Shown: positions 6,341-16,164, counted from the stretch's first letter. The stretch is 41,133 bases of DNA from CAZGSG01 sp964528095 (GCA_964528095.1 CAZGSG010000012.1:1-41133), one strand, 5' to 3'. A program made the numbers and translations. The notes: generated from the sequence alone by a model not told the origin.

Positions 6341-9190
6341 TTATGTACACTCATCCACCAGATACAATACAGATTCATAGTTCTTACCTACTGCATCCGA
6401 CATGGCCATCTCGCAGGTTTTGGTAGAAGAGTAATAGCCCTCGTACCGGCCGCTCTTTACTTCAGTTGCTTCCGGAGCTGTTGCAGCAGCTGTCAGTTCA
6501 GGAAATAAAAAACCGCGGTCGCCTGCCATTCCACAACAACCGGCATGCAGCGGCTCTGTTACTGTATTGGCAAAATGTTTGGCCAGTTGAACGAATTTAT
6601 AATGCGTGCCCATTTTTTGCAGTGAGCATACAGGATGTATTACAATGTCCTGCTTCCTGTTCACCTTATCGATCAACGGCATGACCATATCATGCAAATA
6701 GTCAACGCTATCCAGGATCTGCAACCGATCATATCGGTGCTGGTTCTCCTGTGTTAATACCGGACGCAGGTGTTTGAGTGTATACACACAAGAACTTACA
6801 TCCATTACCACCGGGTATTTCCCTTCCAGTGATACCTGCCAGAGCTGATCAATAATTTTATTGGCTGTAAATGTATAAGCATCTTTAAAACCTTTGGATG
6901 AAAATATCTGTCCGCAACAACTACCTTTTACATCTTTTGCTATAACCACTGCGATATTTGCCTTGGCTGAAACATCCATGAAGGTTTGCATGATATTCTT
7001 CTTCCCATCACGCGAACTTCCCATCACCCTGGAGATACATGCGGGAAAATAAACAATCGTTCTAACCGCTAAAGCAGGTGGTTGTTTTTCCAATATTGCC
7101 AGGGAGGGAGGCGCTGCCAATTGCCTGCTCCATAAGGGCAGTGCGGGCGCTACTTTCCGCAAACCTTTTGTTATTGCGATCATTGTTCCCGCGCCAGTCA
7201 GCCTGCTCATCATCGTAGCCGCTCCCAATGCTATTCGTATTGATTTTTCTACAGCCCTGAAATTTTTAGCCAGTTTTAATGCCCGTTTATTTGCTTTGGC
7301 GCTGTGATTTTCTCTTCGCAATCTTTTCACAAGATCGCCGGTATTGATATCCACAGGGCAGTTGGTTGCACAAAGTCCATCCACGGCACAGGTATCCAGC
7401 CCATCATATTGATATTGCTCCAGCAATTCTTTATAATTTCCCTCGTCAGCATCTTCTTTCATTTTCACCAGTGCACGGCGCACCACGATCCTGCGTCTTG
7501 GTGTAAGTGTGAGGTCCTTACTTGGGCAAACAGGCTCGCAATAACCACATTCAATACAACGGTCTACTTCTTCCTCTACAGGTGGCAATGATTTCAGGTT
7601 GGCGATATGCCCCTGCTTATCCGGGTTAATGATCACCCCGGGGTTTAATAACAGCAGCGGGTCTGCTATTTCTTTTATTCTTTTCATAATGGCGTAGGCA
7701 TCGCTACCCCATTCCGTTTCTACAAAGGGCGCCATATTGCGTCCCGTTCCATGCTCAGCTTTTAATGTACCATCATATTTTATTACCACCAGTTCCACTA
7801 CTTCACGGATAAACCGGTCATACCGTTCAATTTCTTCGGGTGTATTGAATGACTGGGTAACGACAAAATGAATATTACCGTCTTTCGCGTGGCCGAATAT
7901 AATAGCATTGTGATAAGCATATTTTTTAAATAATACCTGCAGCTCCAGTATTGCATCACCCAATGTTTCCAGGGGAAAGGCAATATCTTCCAGGATGACG
8001 GTAGTGCCGCTGGCCCTGACAGCACCCACGGCAGGGAATAATCCTTTACGCACTTTCCATAAAAAATCACGCTCCTTCGCATCCATTGTAAAAGAAGCCG
8101 CATTCAGCATCGATAATGCATCGGATGAGGCAAGGAATTCATTCACTCTTTCTTCCAGTTCCTTTAAGGATGATTCCTGGAATTCGATCAGCAGGGCGCT
8201 GGCCGACTCCGGCAGTGTCTTAATGACAGGCATAATGCCAGGCAAATTTTCAATGGCTCGTAAGGATGCCCTGTCCATAAGCTCCACCATCATTGCTCCT
8301 GCCAGCTTCAACGGGATGATCGCTTTGCAGGCGCCATAAATATCCGGAAAATACAATAAGGCGGTGGCTTTATACGCAGGCTCCGGGATTGTTTGTAGCA
8401 CGGCTTCAGCAATGAAAGCCAGTGTACCTTCTGCTCCAATCAACAGGTGCACGAATATATCCAGGGGATGCACATGATCAATCAATGCATTGAGTGAATA
8501 ACCTACAGTATTTTTTGTTGTATATTTTTTACGGATCTTTTCATACAATTCCGGGTTTGTCAGCACACTGTTCCTTAATCCGTTCAATGTTTCAGCCAGC
8601 GGTTTACATACCCGTAAAAAACGTTCATAGTCATTAGCATTTTCAGTAGAGAAGCTATTGCCATCTGGCAGTATGAACCGGATATGTTTGGTAGTATGAT
8701 ATGAATTGAATTCCACTCCGCAGCACATGCCACTGGCATTATTGGAAAGGATTCCACCCATCATGGCCGCACTGATGCTGGATGGATCAGGGCCGATCTT
8801 ACGCTGATGCCTGCGCAAATGGGCATTCACCATAGCACCGGTAATGCCTGGTTGCACCCGTACGAGGTTCCCATTTTCTTCCACCTGTATTTTATTCCAG
8901 TAACGTCCAAGATCAACCAGTATGCCGTCGGTAATAGATTGACCAGACAGACTCGTACCACCGGTGCGGAATACAAGCGGAATTTTATACTGACGGGAAA
9001 ATTGAAAAAGGGCAATCACTTCTGCTTCATCAACCGGCTGCACAACGGCCTTCGGCATCAAATGATAGAAACCGGCATCGGATGCATAGGAGACGAGATC
9101 AACGACCCTGGTCTTAATACGTGTTGCGGGCAGGATAGATGCAAGTTGTTCGCCGATTTTTTTTGATAAATCCATTGTACTGTTAAGCAA
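6341..9190 (-). CDS. FAD-linked oxidase fused to Fe-S/CCG reductase domains (D-lactate/D-2-hydroxyglutarate dehydrogenase type)
   Basis: This 949-residue protein has the YdiJ-like fused layout. An N-terminal PCMH-type FAD domain carries GGTSLSGQS (77-85). A FAD-oxidase C domain (about 270-520) follows, then a dicluster ferredoxin segment (C545-x2-C548-x2-C551-x3-C555 and C601-x5-C607-x3-C611). The CCG/heterodisulfide-reductase-like domain has Cys-Cys-Gly at 758-760 and 885-887. Proteins of this design oxidise D-2-hydroxy acids and pass electrons through Fe-S clusters to the respiratory chain. D-lactate and D-2-hydroxyglutarate are the best substrate guesses, and I cannot choose between them. 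It starts either at the listed ATG or five codons later (MDLSKK). It is likely monocistronic: the upstream gap holds intergenic element B. Confidence 0.9.
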   Translation of the reverse strand: MLNSTMDLSKKIGEQLASILPATRIKTRVVDLVSYASDAGFYHLMPKAVVQPVDEAEVIALFQFSRQYKIPLVFRTGGTSLSGQSITDGILVDLGRYWNKIQVEENGNLVRVQPGITGAMVNAHLRRHQRKIGPDPSSISAAMMGGILSNNASGMCCGVEFNSYHTTKHIRFILPDGNSFSTENANDYERFLRVCKPLAETLNGLRNSVLTNPELYEKIRKKYTTKNTVGYSLNALIDHVHPLDIFVHLLIGAEGTLAFIAEAVLQTIPEPAYKATALLYFPDIYGACKAIIPLKLAGAMMVELMDRASLRAIENLPGIMPVIKTLPESASALLIEFQESSLKELEERVNEFLASSDALSMLNAASFTMDAKERDFLWKVRKGLFPAVGAVRASGTTVILEDIAFPLETLGDAILELQVLFKKYAYHNAIIFGHAKDGNIHFVVTQSFNTPEEIERYDRFIREVVELVVIKYDGTLKAEHGTGRNMAPFVETEWGSDAYAIMKRIKEIADPLLLLNPGVIINPDKQGHIANLKSLPPVEEEVDRCIECGYCEPVCPSKDLTLTPRRRIVVRRALVKMKEDADEGNYKELLEQYQYDGLDTCAVDGLCATNCPVDINTGDLVKRLRRENHSAKANKRALKLAKNFRAVEKSIRIALGAATMMSRLTGAGTMIAITKGLRKVAPALPLWSRQLAAPPSLAILEKQPPALAVRTIVYFPACISRVMGSSRDGKKNIMQTFMDVSAKANIAVVIAKDVKGSCCGQIFSSKGFKDAYTFTANKIIDQLWQVSLEGKYPVVMDVSSCVYTLKHLRPVLTQENQHRYDRLQILDSVDYLHDMVMPLIDKVNRKQDIVIHPVCSLQKMGTHYKFVQLAKHFANTVTEPLHAGCCGMAGDRGFLFPELTAAATAPEATEVKSGRYEGYYSSTKTCEMAMSDAVGKNYESVLYLVDECT

Positions 9191-9248
9191 TAATAGTAGC
9201 TGTAATACTAACTAATTGCAAACTTACATATGAAACAAGTTACTTTTC

Positions 9249-9318
9249 AATTAAAAATGTAAAAATAAAAATTCAAAAATAGATTCCGATTTTCGGTGTG
9301 TGTTTTTGAATTTTTAAT
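9249..9318. repeat. AT-rich intergenic inverted-repeat element, copy B
   Basis: A-rich left arm (AAAATTCAAAAATAG near 9268-9282) and T-rich right arm (TTTTTGAATTTTTAAT, 9303-9318) flank a small central hairpin CCGATTTTCGG (9286-9296). The element ends 7 nt past the stop of the leftward DUF6624 gene. The centre and right arm closely resemble copy C at 16165-16246. Confidence 0.6.
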
Positions 9319-9325
9319 CCCTGGG

Positions 9326-9958
9326 TTATTTATATAGCTTGGGTTTCATTATCCCCTTCTTCTCATACATTTCACGATTCATCTCAAAATGGCTCTCACT
9401 CATCTGGTTCATGTATTTTTCGATTGATTCCAGGTCTACCGATTTTCTGCGCGCATTTACCGAGGCTGGATTCTCCAGCGGCTTTGGAATAGCCTGGCAG
9501 CTATCGGTATTATAGGTCAACTGGGTACCATATACCTGCTGTCTGCCGGTATTCAATCTTACCCTGTCAGTGAGATAAGCAAAATCTGTTGCAGAGGCGT
9601 TTTTATTCTTCAGTTCTTTTTCCATTGCCGCCAGTACCTGTTCCTGGAAAGCGGGCCATTTATCAAGATGCTGTACCAGTAACCAAAAATGTTTAGCGCC
9701 CTTCGTCCCTACTTTATCATAACCCGGATAACCATGACGGGCAAAGATCTTTTCCAACCGTTCATGATGCGAACTAAAAACACTGTCTTTGAAATGCATC
9801 CATTCGGGAGAATTGAGCGTTTGCCCTTCTGGAGGGAGACCGGCAGCCCGCTGATCAGTAATAACCATGGCAGCTAATGTATCGGCCAGTGCAGGGTTTG
9901 TTTGCGCATGCAGGTTAATCGCGTTGCTAAAAATAAAAAATAAGAATACCTTTCTCAT
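9326..9958 (-). CDS. Exported DUF6624-type protein
   Basis: The frame is open from 10003, but I choose the ATG at 9956-9958 because it gives a clean signal peptide (MRKVFLFFIFSNAINLHAQ). The mature part shows the DUF6624 signature: DQ(R)AAG, a HGYPGYDKVGTKGAKHFWLLVQHLD block, then FAYLTDRVRLNTGRQQVYGTQ and NARR. The function of this family is not established. The histidines in HGYPG and QHLD may be functional, but that is only suggested by their conservation in my memory of the family. It is leftward and separated by 133 bp from the NTF2-like gene upstream. Confidence 0.75.
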   Translation of the reverse strand: MRKVFLFFIFSNAINLHAQTNPALADTLAAMVITDQRAAGLPPEGQTLNSPEWMHFKDSVFSSHHERLEKIFARHGYPGYDKVGTKGAKHFWLLVQHLDKWPAFQEQVLAAMEKELKNKNASATDFAYLTDRVRLNTGRQQVYGTQLTYNTDSCQAIPKPLENPASVNARRKSVDLESIEKYMNQMSESHFEMNREMYEKKGIMKPKLYK

Positions 9959-10091
9959 GTGGCGTACTTGTTGATTTGGTAAAATGATTTTGCCGGTCCG
10001 CACTAAAGTACTTGAGAAAACGGGAACAAATTTTGTTTATTTAAACCCTGCCCCCAATTAATTGTTAACAATAGCTCTGGGCTGTCTGCAC

Positions 10092-10415
10092 TTAATGATC
10101 TGCCTGTCCAATATCCAACCGGTCAATCCTACCAGCCCCATCTATATGAAACTTAAAATATGTTTTAAAATCTCCCCATTGATCGCTATGAAATCTGCCA
10201 TACACAGTCAACCCATTATTTTCTACTTTGTCGATGCTGGTAAACCGTTCATGCCCCAGTGCTTTTTCGAAGAACGCTGTGAAATCCATTTTGTTTCCAT
10301 CATCAAAAAGTTGTGCATTATCCGCTGCCAGGGAAAACCAGCTGTTTTTATCGCCAGCCTGTAAAGCCTCGATCGCTTTTTTGACTACCGAATTGGAAAG
10401 CATGTTTGTATCCAT
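10092..10415 (-). CDS. NTF2-like / SnoaL-like protein
   Basis: A 107-residue cytosolic protein without a signal peptide. It starts with the helix AIEALQAGDKNSWFSLAADNAQLFDDG and continues with strands ending in FKFHIDGAGRIDRLDIGQAD, the usual order of the nuclear-transport-factor-2/SnoaL fold. Members range from isomerases and hydrolases to stress-associated binding proteins. No catalytic residues can be assigned here. It is divergent from the propeller sensor gene, with 296 bp between them, and may be transcribed together with the DUF6624 gene downstream. Confidence 0.65.
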   Translation of the reverse strand: MDTNMLSNSVVKKAIEALQAGDKNSWFSLAADNAQLFDDGNKMDFTAFFEKALGHERFTSIDKVENNGLTVYGRFHSDQWGDFKTYFKFHIDGAGRIDRLDIGQADH

Positions 10416-10711
10416 CGTTTATTGTAGTTTTTTTTCTTTACTAATTTATGGAAATATTAGTTACCGGTATTTAGTCCCTGCTTTATTAGTTTGCTACCCA
10501 TCCATTCACCAGCAGGTACTGTTGTGAAGATCCCTGAATATGAATTGCTTATTTTGCATACTTACGGTTCTGCAGGTTATTTAACAGCGGTTGCCGTATA
10601 CAATTCAACACTAAAAATCAAAACTGCAGGTTCGTTGGATCCTTGGGAGCTATTTTGTCTTTTAAAGTTGAATTTTAAATTCAGCAACACACGAATTGGG
10701 CAGAAGCGGTT
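10416..10711. other. 296-bp divergent intergenic region
   Basis: This region separates the NTF2-like gene (leftward) and the propeller sensor (rightward). I see no convincing gene. A perfect 7-bp-arm palindrome (TGAATTTTAAATTCA, 10669-10683) lies 30-45 bp before the sensor start and could be an operator. No exact TAnnTTTG element was found beside it. Confidence 0.5.
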
Positions 10712-13700
10712 ATGAATTGCACTATTTCCTGCATGCGCTGGGAGTCATTAAGCCAACAGTTCATTACTTTTGGTTCTTGTAAATACAAGCCTTTGTCCAA
10801 GACTATTCTTGTTTTATTGATGGTATGCTGTACTACAGGCGTAAAGGCACAGCCTACACAAGAATATCTCTTTTCCCATTTTGGAGTGAAGGAAGGCTTA
10901 CCGGAAGAAATGGTAACTACGGTACAGCAGGATGCAAAAGGGTATATATGGGTGGCCTCCCAAAATATGATACAGCGGTATGACGGGCAACGTTTCATTA
11001 ATTTTTTTCACAAGGACAGTGACCCCAACTCGATCCCTGCCGGCGGTATCACCCGGATGCAGATGGACAAAAAGAACCGGCTCTGGATACTTTCAGGCAT
11101 GTCTTCCTTTGGCTATTTAACCACCGATGATTTTGTATATCACCCCGTTACTGTTCGCATACCGGAGGGCGATTTTACCAAGGCGGCTTCCGGCTTGCAT
11201 ATTGACCAGGAGGGTCATGTGTTCCTGATCTTTGTTGGACATACTTTTCTCACATACAATGATGCTACCAATGAAGTGGCACAAAAATATAACCCTTTTC
11301 AGCTGCCATCCGGATGGGACCCGCTTTATATCTGGCAGGATGAGGCGCGCAATTACTGGATAGGTTGTCATCTGGGATTGCTGAAATATAATCCTGCAGT
11401 AAAAACAATGTACTACAGGGGACATAATGAAGAGAGTGATCCCATCATCCGGCATTTCAAAGATGCCCGTACGGTAGTATTTGCTTATGTTGACAAAATC
11501 AACCGCTTCTGGCTTGAAGCCTGGCCCGAGAACCGGCTTACCATTAAAAGTTATATCCCTGCAACCAACCATGAAACCGATTGGCAGGCTGATATCAGTA
11601 AGGCCCTGCATGGGGTTTATTTTGAAATGAACGGCGTGACCGAAACAAAAGACGGGTCAGTGTGGATAGCTGGTAATAACCTCCTGGCCCGGATAAATAA
11701 TGGAAACGTTGAACCGGTATTCAACAATGGGTCCAGCGAATACAGTATCCGGTTTGACATGGTATTTAGTCTATATGAAGATAGGGAAAAAAATATCTGG
11801 GTAAGTACCAATAAGGGATTGTATCTGTTCAATCCATTGGCACAGCGGTTCAGGGTAGTAAATAACCGGCGGCCAGGCAGTAATACGATTTATACGCCAG
11901 ACGTAACGGGCTTTTTGGAAACCAGCGATGGGGAAATGCTTGTAAGCACCTGGGGAAATGGTGTATTTGCCTATAATAAAGAATTCATGCCCATTCATTC
12001 CAGGTATGTAGATCTTAAGGTCATGCCGGAAGGAGCCATGATCTGGTGCATGATCGAAAGAAACAACAAAGATGTGTGGTTTGGCGCACAGGGAGGTAGC
12101 TTATATATCTACAAAGCGGCAACGGGGAAACTCAGTAGTCTTCGTCCCCCTGTTTTTGAGAATAGTACCATTCGCCAGGTTGTTGCGGATAAACAAGACA
12201 ATCTCTGGTTCGGCACCCAGCGTGGATCGATAATAAAATGGAATGCGGCAACCGATAGTTTCGAAGTATGTCAGCAGTTGAAAGCCAGGATTGCCCGCCT
12301 CTATATCGATTCTACGGATCATATCTGGGCCTGCACCGATATAAATGGAGTATTCCGCATGAGCAATAATGGTAAGCTTGAAGCGACTTATGGCGTGAAT
12401 GCCGCTACAGGGCAAAAGTTGCGTCTTAACGGCGCAGCGGATATTTTGCAATATGACGACAGCACATTTGTAATAGCCAGCGACGGCCTGAACATATTAA
12501 ATACCCGTACCAATCAGTTCAGGTATCTCACAACAGAAAAAGGACTTGCCTCGGGTCATATCAGCAGTCTTTTAAAAGATCCCAAAGGGTATATCTGGAT
12601 GAGCAGTGCGGCAGGCGTTCAAAGTTTTCATCCTTCCAAACAAAAGATCAGTTATTACAATGCCAAAGACGGCGTACCCAATAATTCATTTAATCCCGGT
12701 GCTGCGACGATCCTGAAGAATGGCAGTTTTATCTTTGGCACAAATCATGACGCGCTTTTGTTTGAGCCAGCCAGGCTTACCCTGACAAACTATATTCCTC
12801 CCAAAGTAGAGATCGCTGGTTTTGCTGTAATGAACATACCCTTATCGGTAGATTCATTATCAAGATTAAAACAGGTTGATCTTCGCAATTTTGAACACTC
12901 GCTGACCATTGAACTTACAACGCTTACTTATCAGAATACTTATATTATTTACTACAAGCTGGAGGGGATGGATAAAGACTGGCTGGAAGCCGGTAAACTC
13001 AACCAGGCCATCTTCAATTACCTGCGACCGGGCAGGTATGTTTTTAAAACTGCCTGTAAGGATGACAAAGGGAATATGGGTATCATCACCAGTCTTATCA
13101 TTAATATTGAGCCGCCGTTTTGGAAGACCTGGTGGTTTTTCAGCCTCGTCGCTTTATTGATTGGTGGTTTACTATTCTGGCTGGACCAAAAAAGAATGCA
13201 ACGGAAAGAAGCCATACAAAAAATAAGAAGTGATATTGCCGGCAATCTGCATGAGGAAGTGAATATGGCGCTCAACAATATCAATATTCTCAGTGAGATG
13301 GCGCGACTGAAAGCAGATACTGAACCACAGAAGTCAAAAGAATTTATTGAACAGATCCATGCCAAGAGCAACAATATGATCATCTCCATGAATGATATGC
13401 TATGGAGCATTTCACCACTGAATGACAGCATGGAGAAAACCGTAGAACGGATGCAGGAGTACATCGATGAACTGAATACAAAACATGAAGCAGGTATTGA
13501 AATCCAGGTAGATGATAATGTGCGATCGCTCAAGTTGGACATGCAGCTACGGCACGAGGCTTTTTTATTGTTTAAAGAAAGTATACGTGTACTGGTGAAC
13601 GCAGGTGCCAGGAAACCCAGGATACATGTAGCACTCGAAAGATCAAATCTCCTTTACAGCATCCAGTTCAACAACCAGCATTGCGATATGCAGCAACTCA

Positions 13701-13816
13701 ATAATCTCCTGCAAAGGCAGGACATGGGCAGGCGTCTCGATACGATCAGAGCAAAACTGGAGGTACAGGTGCATAAGAGTAATTCGATGTTTGAATTGAA
13801 AGTACCTGTAGGGTAA
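10712..13816 (+). CDS. Two-component regulator propeller sensor with HisKA_3-like, ATP-site-degenerate kinase
   Basis: The 1034-residue protein has an N-terminal hydrophobic export segment (TILVLLMVCCTTGVKAQ, about 30-46). Many Reg_prop repeats follow (GYIWVAS, NIWVSTNKGLYLFNP, NLWFGTQRG, YIWMSSAAGVQSF), which form periplasmic propellers. Then come a Y_Y_Y domain (about 710-800) and a transmembrane helix (WWFFSLVALLIGGLLFW, about 806-822). The dimerisation box keeps His847 (NLHEEVNMALNNINILSEM). The expected ATP-binding motifs are hard to find. The N-box position reads FKESIRVLVNAGA, and FNNQHCDMQQL and MGRRLDTIRAKLE stand where DxGxG and G-x-G-L motifs would be. It may be a pseudokinase or dimerise with another kinase. 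No regulator is adjacent. It converges with the LytS pair. Confidence 0.85.
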   Translation: MNCTISCMRWESLSQQFITFGSCKYKPLSKTILVLLMVCCTTGVKAQPTQEYLFSHFGVKEGLPEEMVTTVQQDAKGYIWVASQNMIQRYDGQRFINFFHKDSDPNSIPAGGITRMQMDKKNRLWILSGMSSFGYLTTDDFVYHPVTVRIPEGDFTKAASGLHIDQEGHVFLIFVGHTFLTYNDATNEVAQKYNPFQLPSGWDPLYIWQDEARNYWIGCHLGLLKYNPAVKTMYYRGHNEESDPIIRHFKDARTVVFAYVDKINRFWLEAWPENRLTIKSYIPATNHETDWQADISKALHGVYFEMNGVTETKDGSVWIAGNNLLARINNGNVEPVFNNGSSEYSIRFDMVFSLYEDREKNIWVSTNKGLYLFNPLAQRFRVVNNRRPGSNTIYTPDVTGFLETSDGEMLVSTWGNGVFAYNKEFMPIHSRYVDLKVMPEGAMIWCMIERNNKDVWFGAQGGSLYIYKAATGKLSSLRPPVFENSTIRQVVADKQDNLWFGTQRGSIIKWNAATDSFEVCQQLKARIARLYIDSTDHIWACTDINGVFRMSNNGKLEATYGVNAATGQKLRLNGAADILQYDDSTFVIASDGLNILNTRTNQFRYLTTEKGLASGHISSLLKDPKGYIWMSSAAGVQSFHPSKQKISYYNAKDGVPNNSFNPGAATILKNGSFIFGTNHDALLFEPARLTLTNYIPPKVEIAGFAVMNIPLSVDSLSRLKQVDLRNFEHSLTIELTTLTYQNTYIIYYKLEGMDKDWLEAGKLNQAIFNYLRPGRYVFKTACKDDKGNMGIITSLIINIEPPFWKTWWFFSLVALLIGGLLFWLDQKRMQRKEAIQKIRSDIAGNLHEEVNMALNNINILSEMARLKADTEPQKSKEFIEQIHAKSNNMIISMNDMLWSISPLNDSMEKTVERMQEYIDELNTKHEAGIEIQVDDNVRSLKLDMQLRHEAFLLFKESIRVLVNAGARKPRIHVALERSNLLYSIQFNNQHCDMQQLNNLLQRQDMGRRLDTIRAKLEVQVHKSNSMFELKVPVG

Positions 13817-13841
13817 TAATTTTTATAGCGCTATTTTTATA

Positions 13842-13920
13842 GTTCCTGTTTCTGAGTTCAGGCTCATGTTTTATAAAAAACTACAGCCCTCAGAACTGAA
13901 AACCATGAACTCAGGACCAG
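13842..13920. repeat. Imperfect inverted repeat between convergent sensor genes
   Basis: CTGAGTTCA (13852-13860) pairs with TGAACTCAG (13906-13914). Outward of a 3-nt mismatch, CCTG pairs with CAGG. The element lies between two convergent stops and may serve as a shared transcription end. There is no long T-run, so this is tentative. Confidence 0.35.
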
Positions 13921-13936
13921 GAATACTGAACTCGAA

Positions 13937-14980
13937 TCATTGAGTTTTATTCCATATCAGCGGAAGAACAACAGTAAAGTTCTTCTCATCTTCCATGACC
14001 TGAAAACCCGGTTGTTTCAGTAATTCATATTTGGCTTTAATATTATCGAGCCCTACCCTGTTGCTTGGGGCTTTTACACTGCGACGCTGGAGGTTGTTAT
14101 TTATTACCAGTTTATTACCGGCAGTAGTAAAGATATCTATCACCAGGGGTTTATTCCTGGAGAGAACATTGTGCTTCACCACATTCTCTACCAGTAATTG
14201 CAGGGACAAAGATGGCAGTAAATAGGCTTCATACCCTTTTGACACCTGTACATTGATGCGCACGGCCTCCCCATGTCTTGTTTGTAATAGTTTATAATAC
14301 GAGTGGATAAATTTGATCTCGTTCTCTACCGTGCTTACTCCTTCTTCGTTGATACGAAGGAGGTAGCGGTATACTTTGCTCAGCTCATTCAGAAAAACCT
14401 CCGCATTTTTTTTATCTACCGCAATAAGCGAAGAAAGTGTATTAAAACAATTGAATAAAAAATGCGGGTTCACCTGGTTCTTCAGGGTATCAAACTCATG
14501 TATGATGGATAATTGCTGAATGGTCTTATTTTCTTCCCGGCTTTCCTTGTATTTACCAAACATATAATCGGCTTCATACAGGGTTTCAAAAATAAGGTGT
14601 ATCGAAAATCCCACGAGCAGGCCCCTTAACAGATGACCATAGTGTAGTTGATATCCGAAAATATGCAACCTGTCGTAGGCAAAAAAGATCAGTAATACCG
14701 TTAGCGTGGTTATCAATACTACCAGTAGCAGCTTTCTGGTGATGCGCTGCCTGCTTTGACCGAGGGCGGGAAATTTATCTTCCACTACCTTATCATACAG
14801 GGTATGAACATACCAGGAAAAAAAACCAATTATCGCTACCAGGGGGACGGAAAACAGCCATATCCTGTCATCCTTCCACAGCCTGTTTTCATATAAGGCA
14901 AGATTGATCGCCACCGGGAATAAGGGTAGTGAAAACAGGAAGGAATACAATTTCCATTTAGAAGGTAAGAATATATTCAT
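13937..14980 (-). CDS. LytS-type membrane histidine kinase (His_kinase family)
   Basis: A 347-residue protein with several N-terminal membrane helices (about residues 10-135) and no periplasmic sensor domain. A coiled linker and the His_kinase (PF06580) block follow: NPHFLFN with phospho-acceptor His173, then the N-box ENVVKHN (265-271) and GLDNIKAKY as the glycine box. All key kinase motifs look intact. Its start overlaps the stop of the upstream kinase gene by 4 nt (ATGA at 14977-14980), so the two are translationally coupled and probably work as a pair. No LytTR regulator is adjacent; the nearest is at 34.8 kb in this window. Confidence 0.9.
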   Translation of the reverse strand: MNIFLPSKWKLYSFLFSLPLFPVAINLALYENRLWKDDRIWLFSVPLVAIIGFFSWYVHTLYDKVVEDKFPALGQSRQRITRKLLLVVLITTLTVLLIFFAYDRLHIFGYQLHYGHLLRGLLVGFSIHLIFETLYEADYMFGKYKESREENKTIQQLSIIHEFDTLKNQVNPHFLFNCFNTLSSLIAVDKKNAEVFLNELSKVYRYLLRINEEGVSTVENEIKFIHSYYKLLQTRHGEAVRINVQVSKGYEAYLLPSLSLQLLVENVVKHNVLSRNKPLVIDIFTTAGNKLVINNNLQRRSVKAPSNRVGLDNIKAKYELLKQPGFQVMEDEKNFTVVLPLIWNKTQ

Positions 14981-16038
14981 GGCCGTGTCTCCTCCATTTT
15001 TGAGAACAGGCGGATCCTGATATACCGGTGTTCTTGGTTTGCATCGCTAATACTGACCGGTTGATTCAATAGCTGGTATTTTTTTACCAGGTTATCAAGA
15101 CCGGCTTCAAAATCGATGGCACCTGTAATAGTTTTTGGCTGCACATTATTCTGTATTATCAACTCACCCTGCCCATTAGAAAAAATAGAAATAAATAAAG
15201 GACTGTGATAGCTGGTAATATTCTGCGAAAAGGTATTTTCTATTATTACCTGTAAGGTCAGCGGAGCAAGGAGTTTCTCCTGGTCATTTTCATTTACATC
15301 AATTGCCAACTGTAATCCATTTCTGAACCTTGCTTTCAGCAAATGCATATACGCGTTGACAAATTTCAACTCAGTAGCCAGGGTTACCAACTGCTCCTCG
15401 TCATTGCGCAACAGGTAACGATAGACCTTGCTCATTTCATTCAGAAAAATCTCTGCCCCCTCTTCGTCATCCTGGATCAAGGTAGAAAGAGAGTTTAAAC
15501 TATTGAACAGGAAATGTGAATTGACCTGGCTTTTTAAGCCCTGTAGCTGGCTTTGTTTATACACCCTGTTCAAATTCTCCGCTTCTGTACGATTTTTTTC
15601 CCAGGCATTGTACCTCGAAATACCTTCCATTAAAAAAGTAATGAAAATGTTCAGGGCACCCAGGGCGAAATAAGCCCATACAAATGCGGCATCATCAAAT
15701 TCGCAATTAAAAAAAGAAATCCGCTCATACGCTCTGAACAGCAAATAAAGGATCAGGCCTCCCAGGATAAGAAAGGTCATGATCATGAGTGAAAGTCTTC
15801 TCATCACCTGCTCTTCTTCGGGAAAGCGTTTTTTTAGCGCTACGGCCACTACACCACACAGTACAAAATAAATACAGGCTGTAAGTCCGGTGATAAGGGT
15901 GGCCACTAAAAATAATTTCCAGCTGGTGAAATATCTCCACCCAAAAATCAGTGCGTTGACAATGAGAGCAAACACAGGCATAACCAGTATCATTACCAGG
16001 TTATCCTTCCCGTTATATTGCGGAAGACTTACTTTCAT
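14977..16038 (-). CDS. LytS-type histidine kinase, degenerate N-box
   Basis: A 353-residue paralogue of the gene just downstream, with the same layout: multi-helix membrane part (about 10-140), linker and His_kinase block. His175 is kept, but in VNSHFLFN the usual proline before it is serine. The N-box reads ENTFSQN (267-273), with Ser-Gln where the canonical Lys-His stands. The glycine box GLDNLVKKY is kept. Either catalysis is weakened or the protein acts as a partner in a heterodimer. A near-consensus -7 element (TTACTTTG, 16045-16052 minus strand, one mismatch) ends 6 nt before the ATG, suggesting a nearly leaderless mRNA for the pair. Confidence 0.88.
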   Translation of the reverse strand: MKVSLPQYNGKDNLVMILVMPVFALIVNALIFGWRYFTSWKLFLVATLITGLTACIYFVLCGVVAVALKKRFPEEEQVMRRLSLMIMTFLILGGLILYLLFRAYERISFFNCEFDDAAFVWAYFALGALNIFITFLMEGISRYNAWEKNRTEAENLNRVYKQSQLQGLKSQVNSHFLFNSLNSLSTLIQDDEEGAEIFLNEMSKVYRYLLRNDEEQLVTLATELKFVNAYMHLLKARFRNGLQLAIDVNENDQEKLLAPLTLQVIIENTFSQNITSYHSPLFISIFSNGQGELIIQNNVQPKTITGAIDFEAGLDNLVKKYQLLNQPVSISDANQEHRYIRIRLFSKMEETRP

Positions 16039-16164
16039 TCTTTACAAAGTAATATTTTTCCTGGATATGGAAGGCTGCCGCAAGTGGCTTGCAATTCAGA
16101 CCGCGTGAACTGGCAAGATGATTGAATGAACTGGAAAGAGGCTTAGCGTAAAGTGGAGTTCTCT

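Noticed and set aside
6466..9166. Several rightward frames of 60-120 codons opposite the FAD/Fe-S dehydrogenase
   Set aside because: All are antisense shadows of a gene with clear domains on the other strand.
10491..10715. A 74-codon frame before the propeller sensor
   Set aside because: No domain or good initiation context. It crosses the probable promoter and palindrome of the sensor gene.
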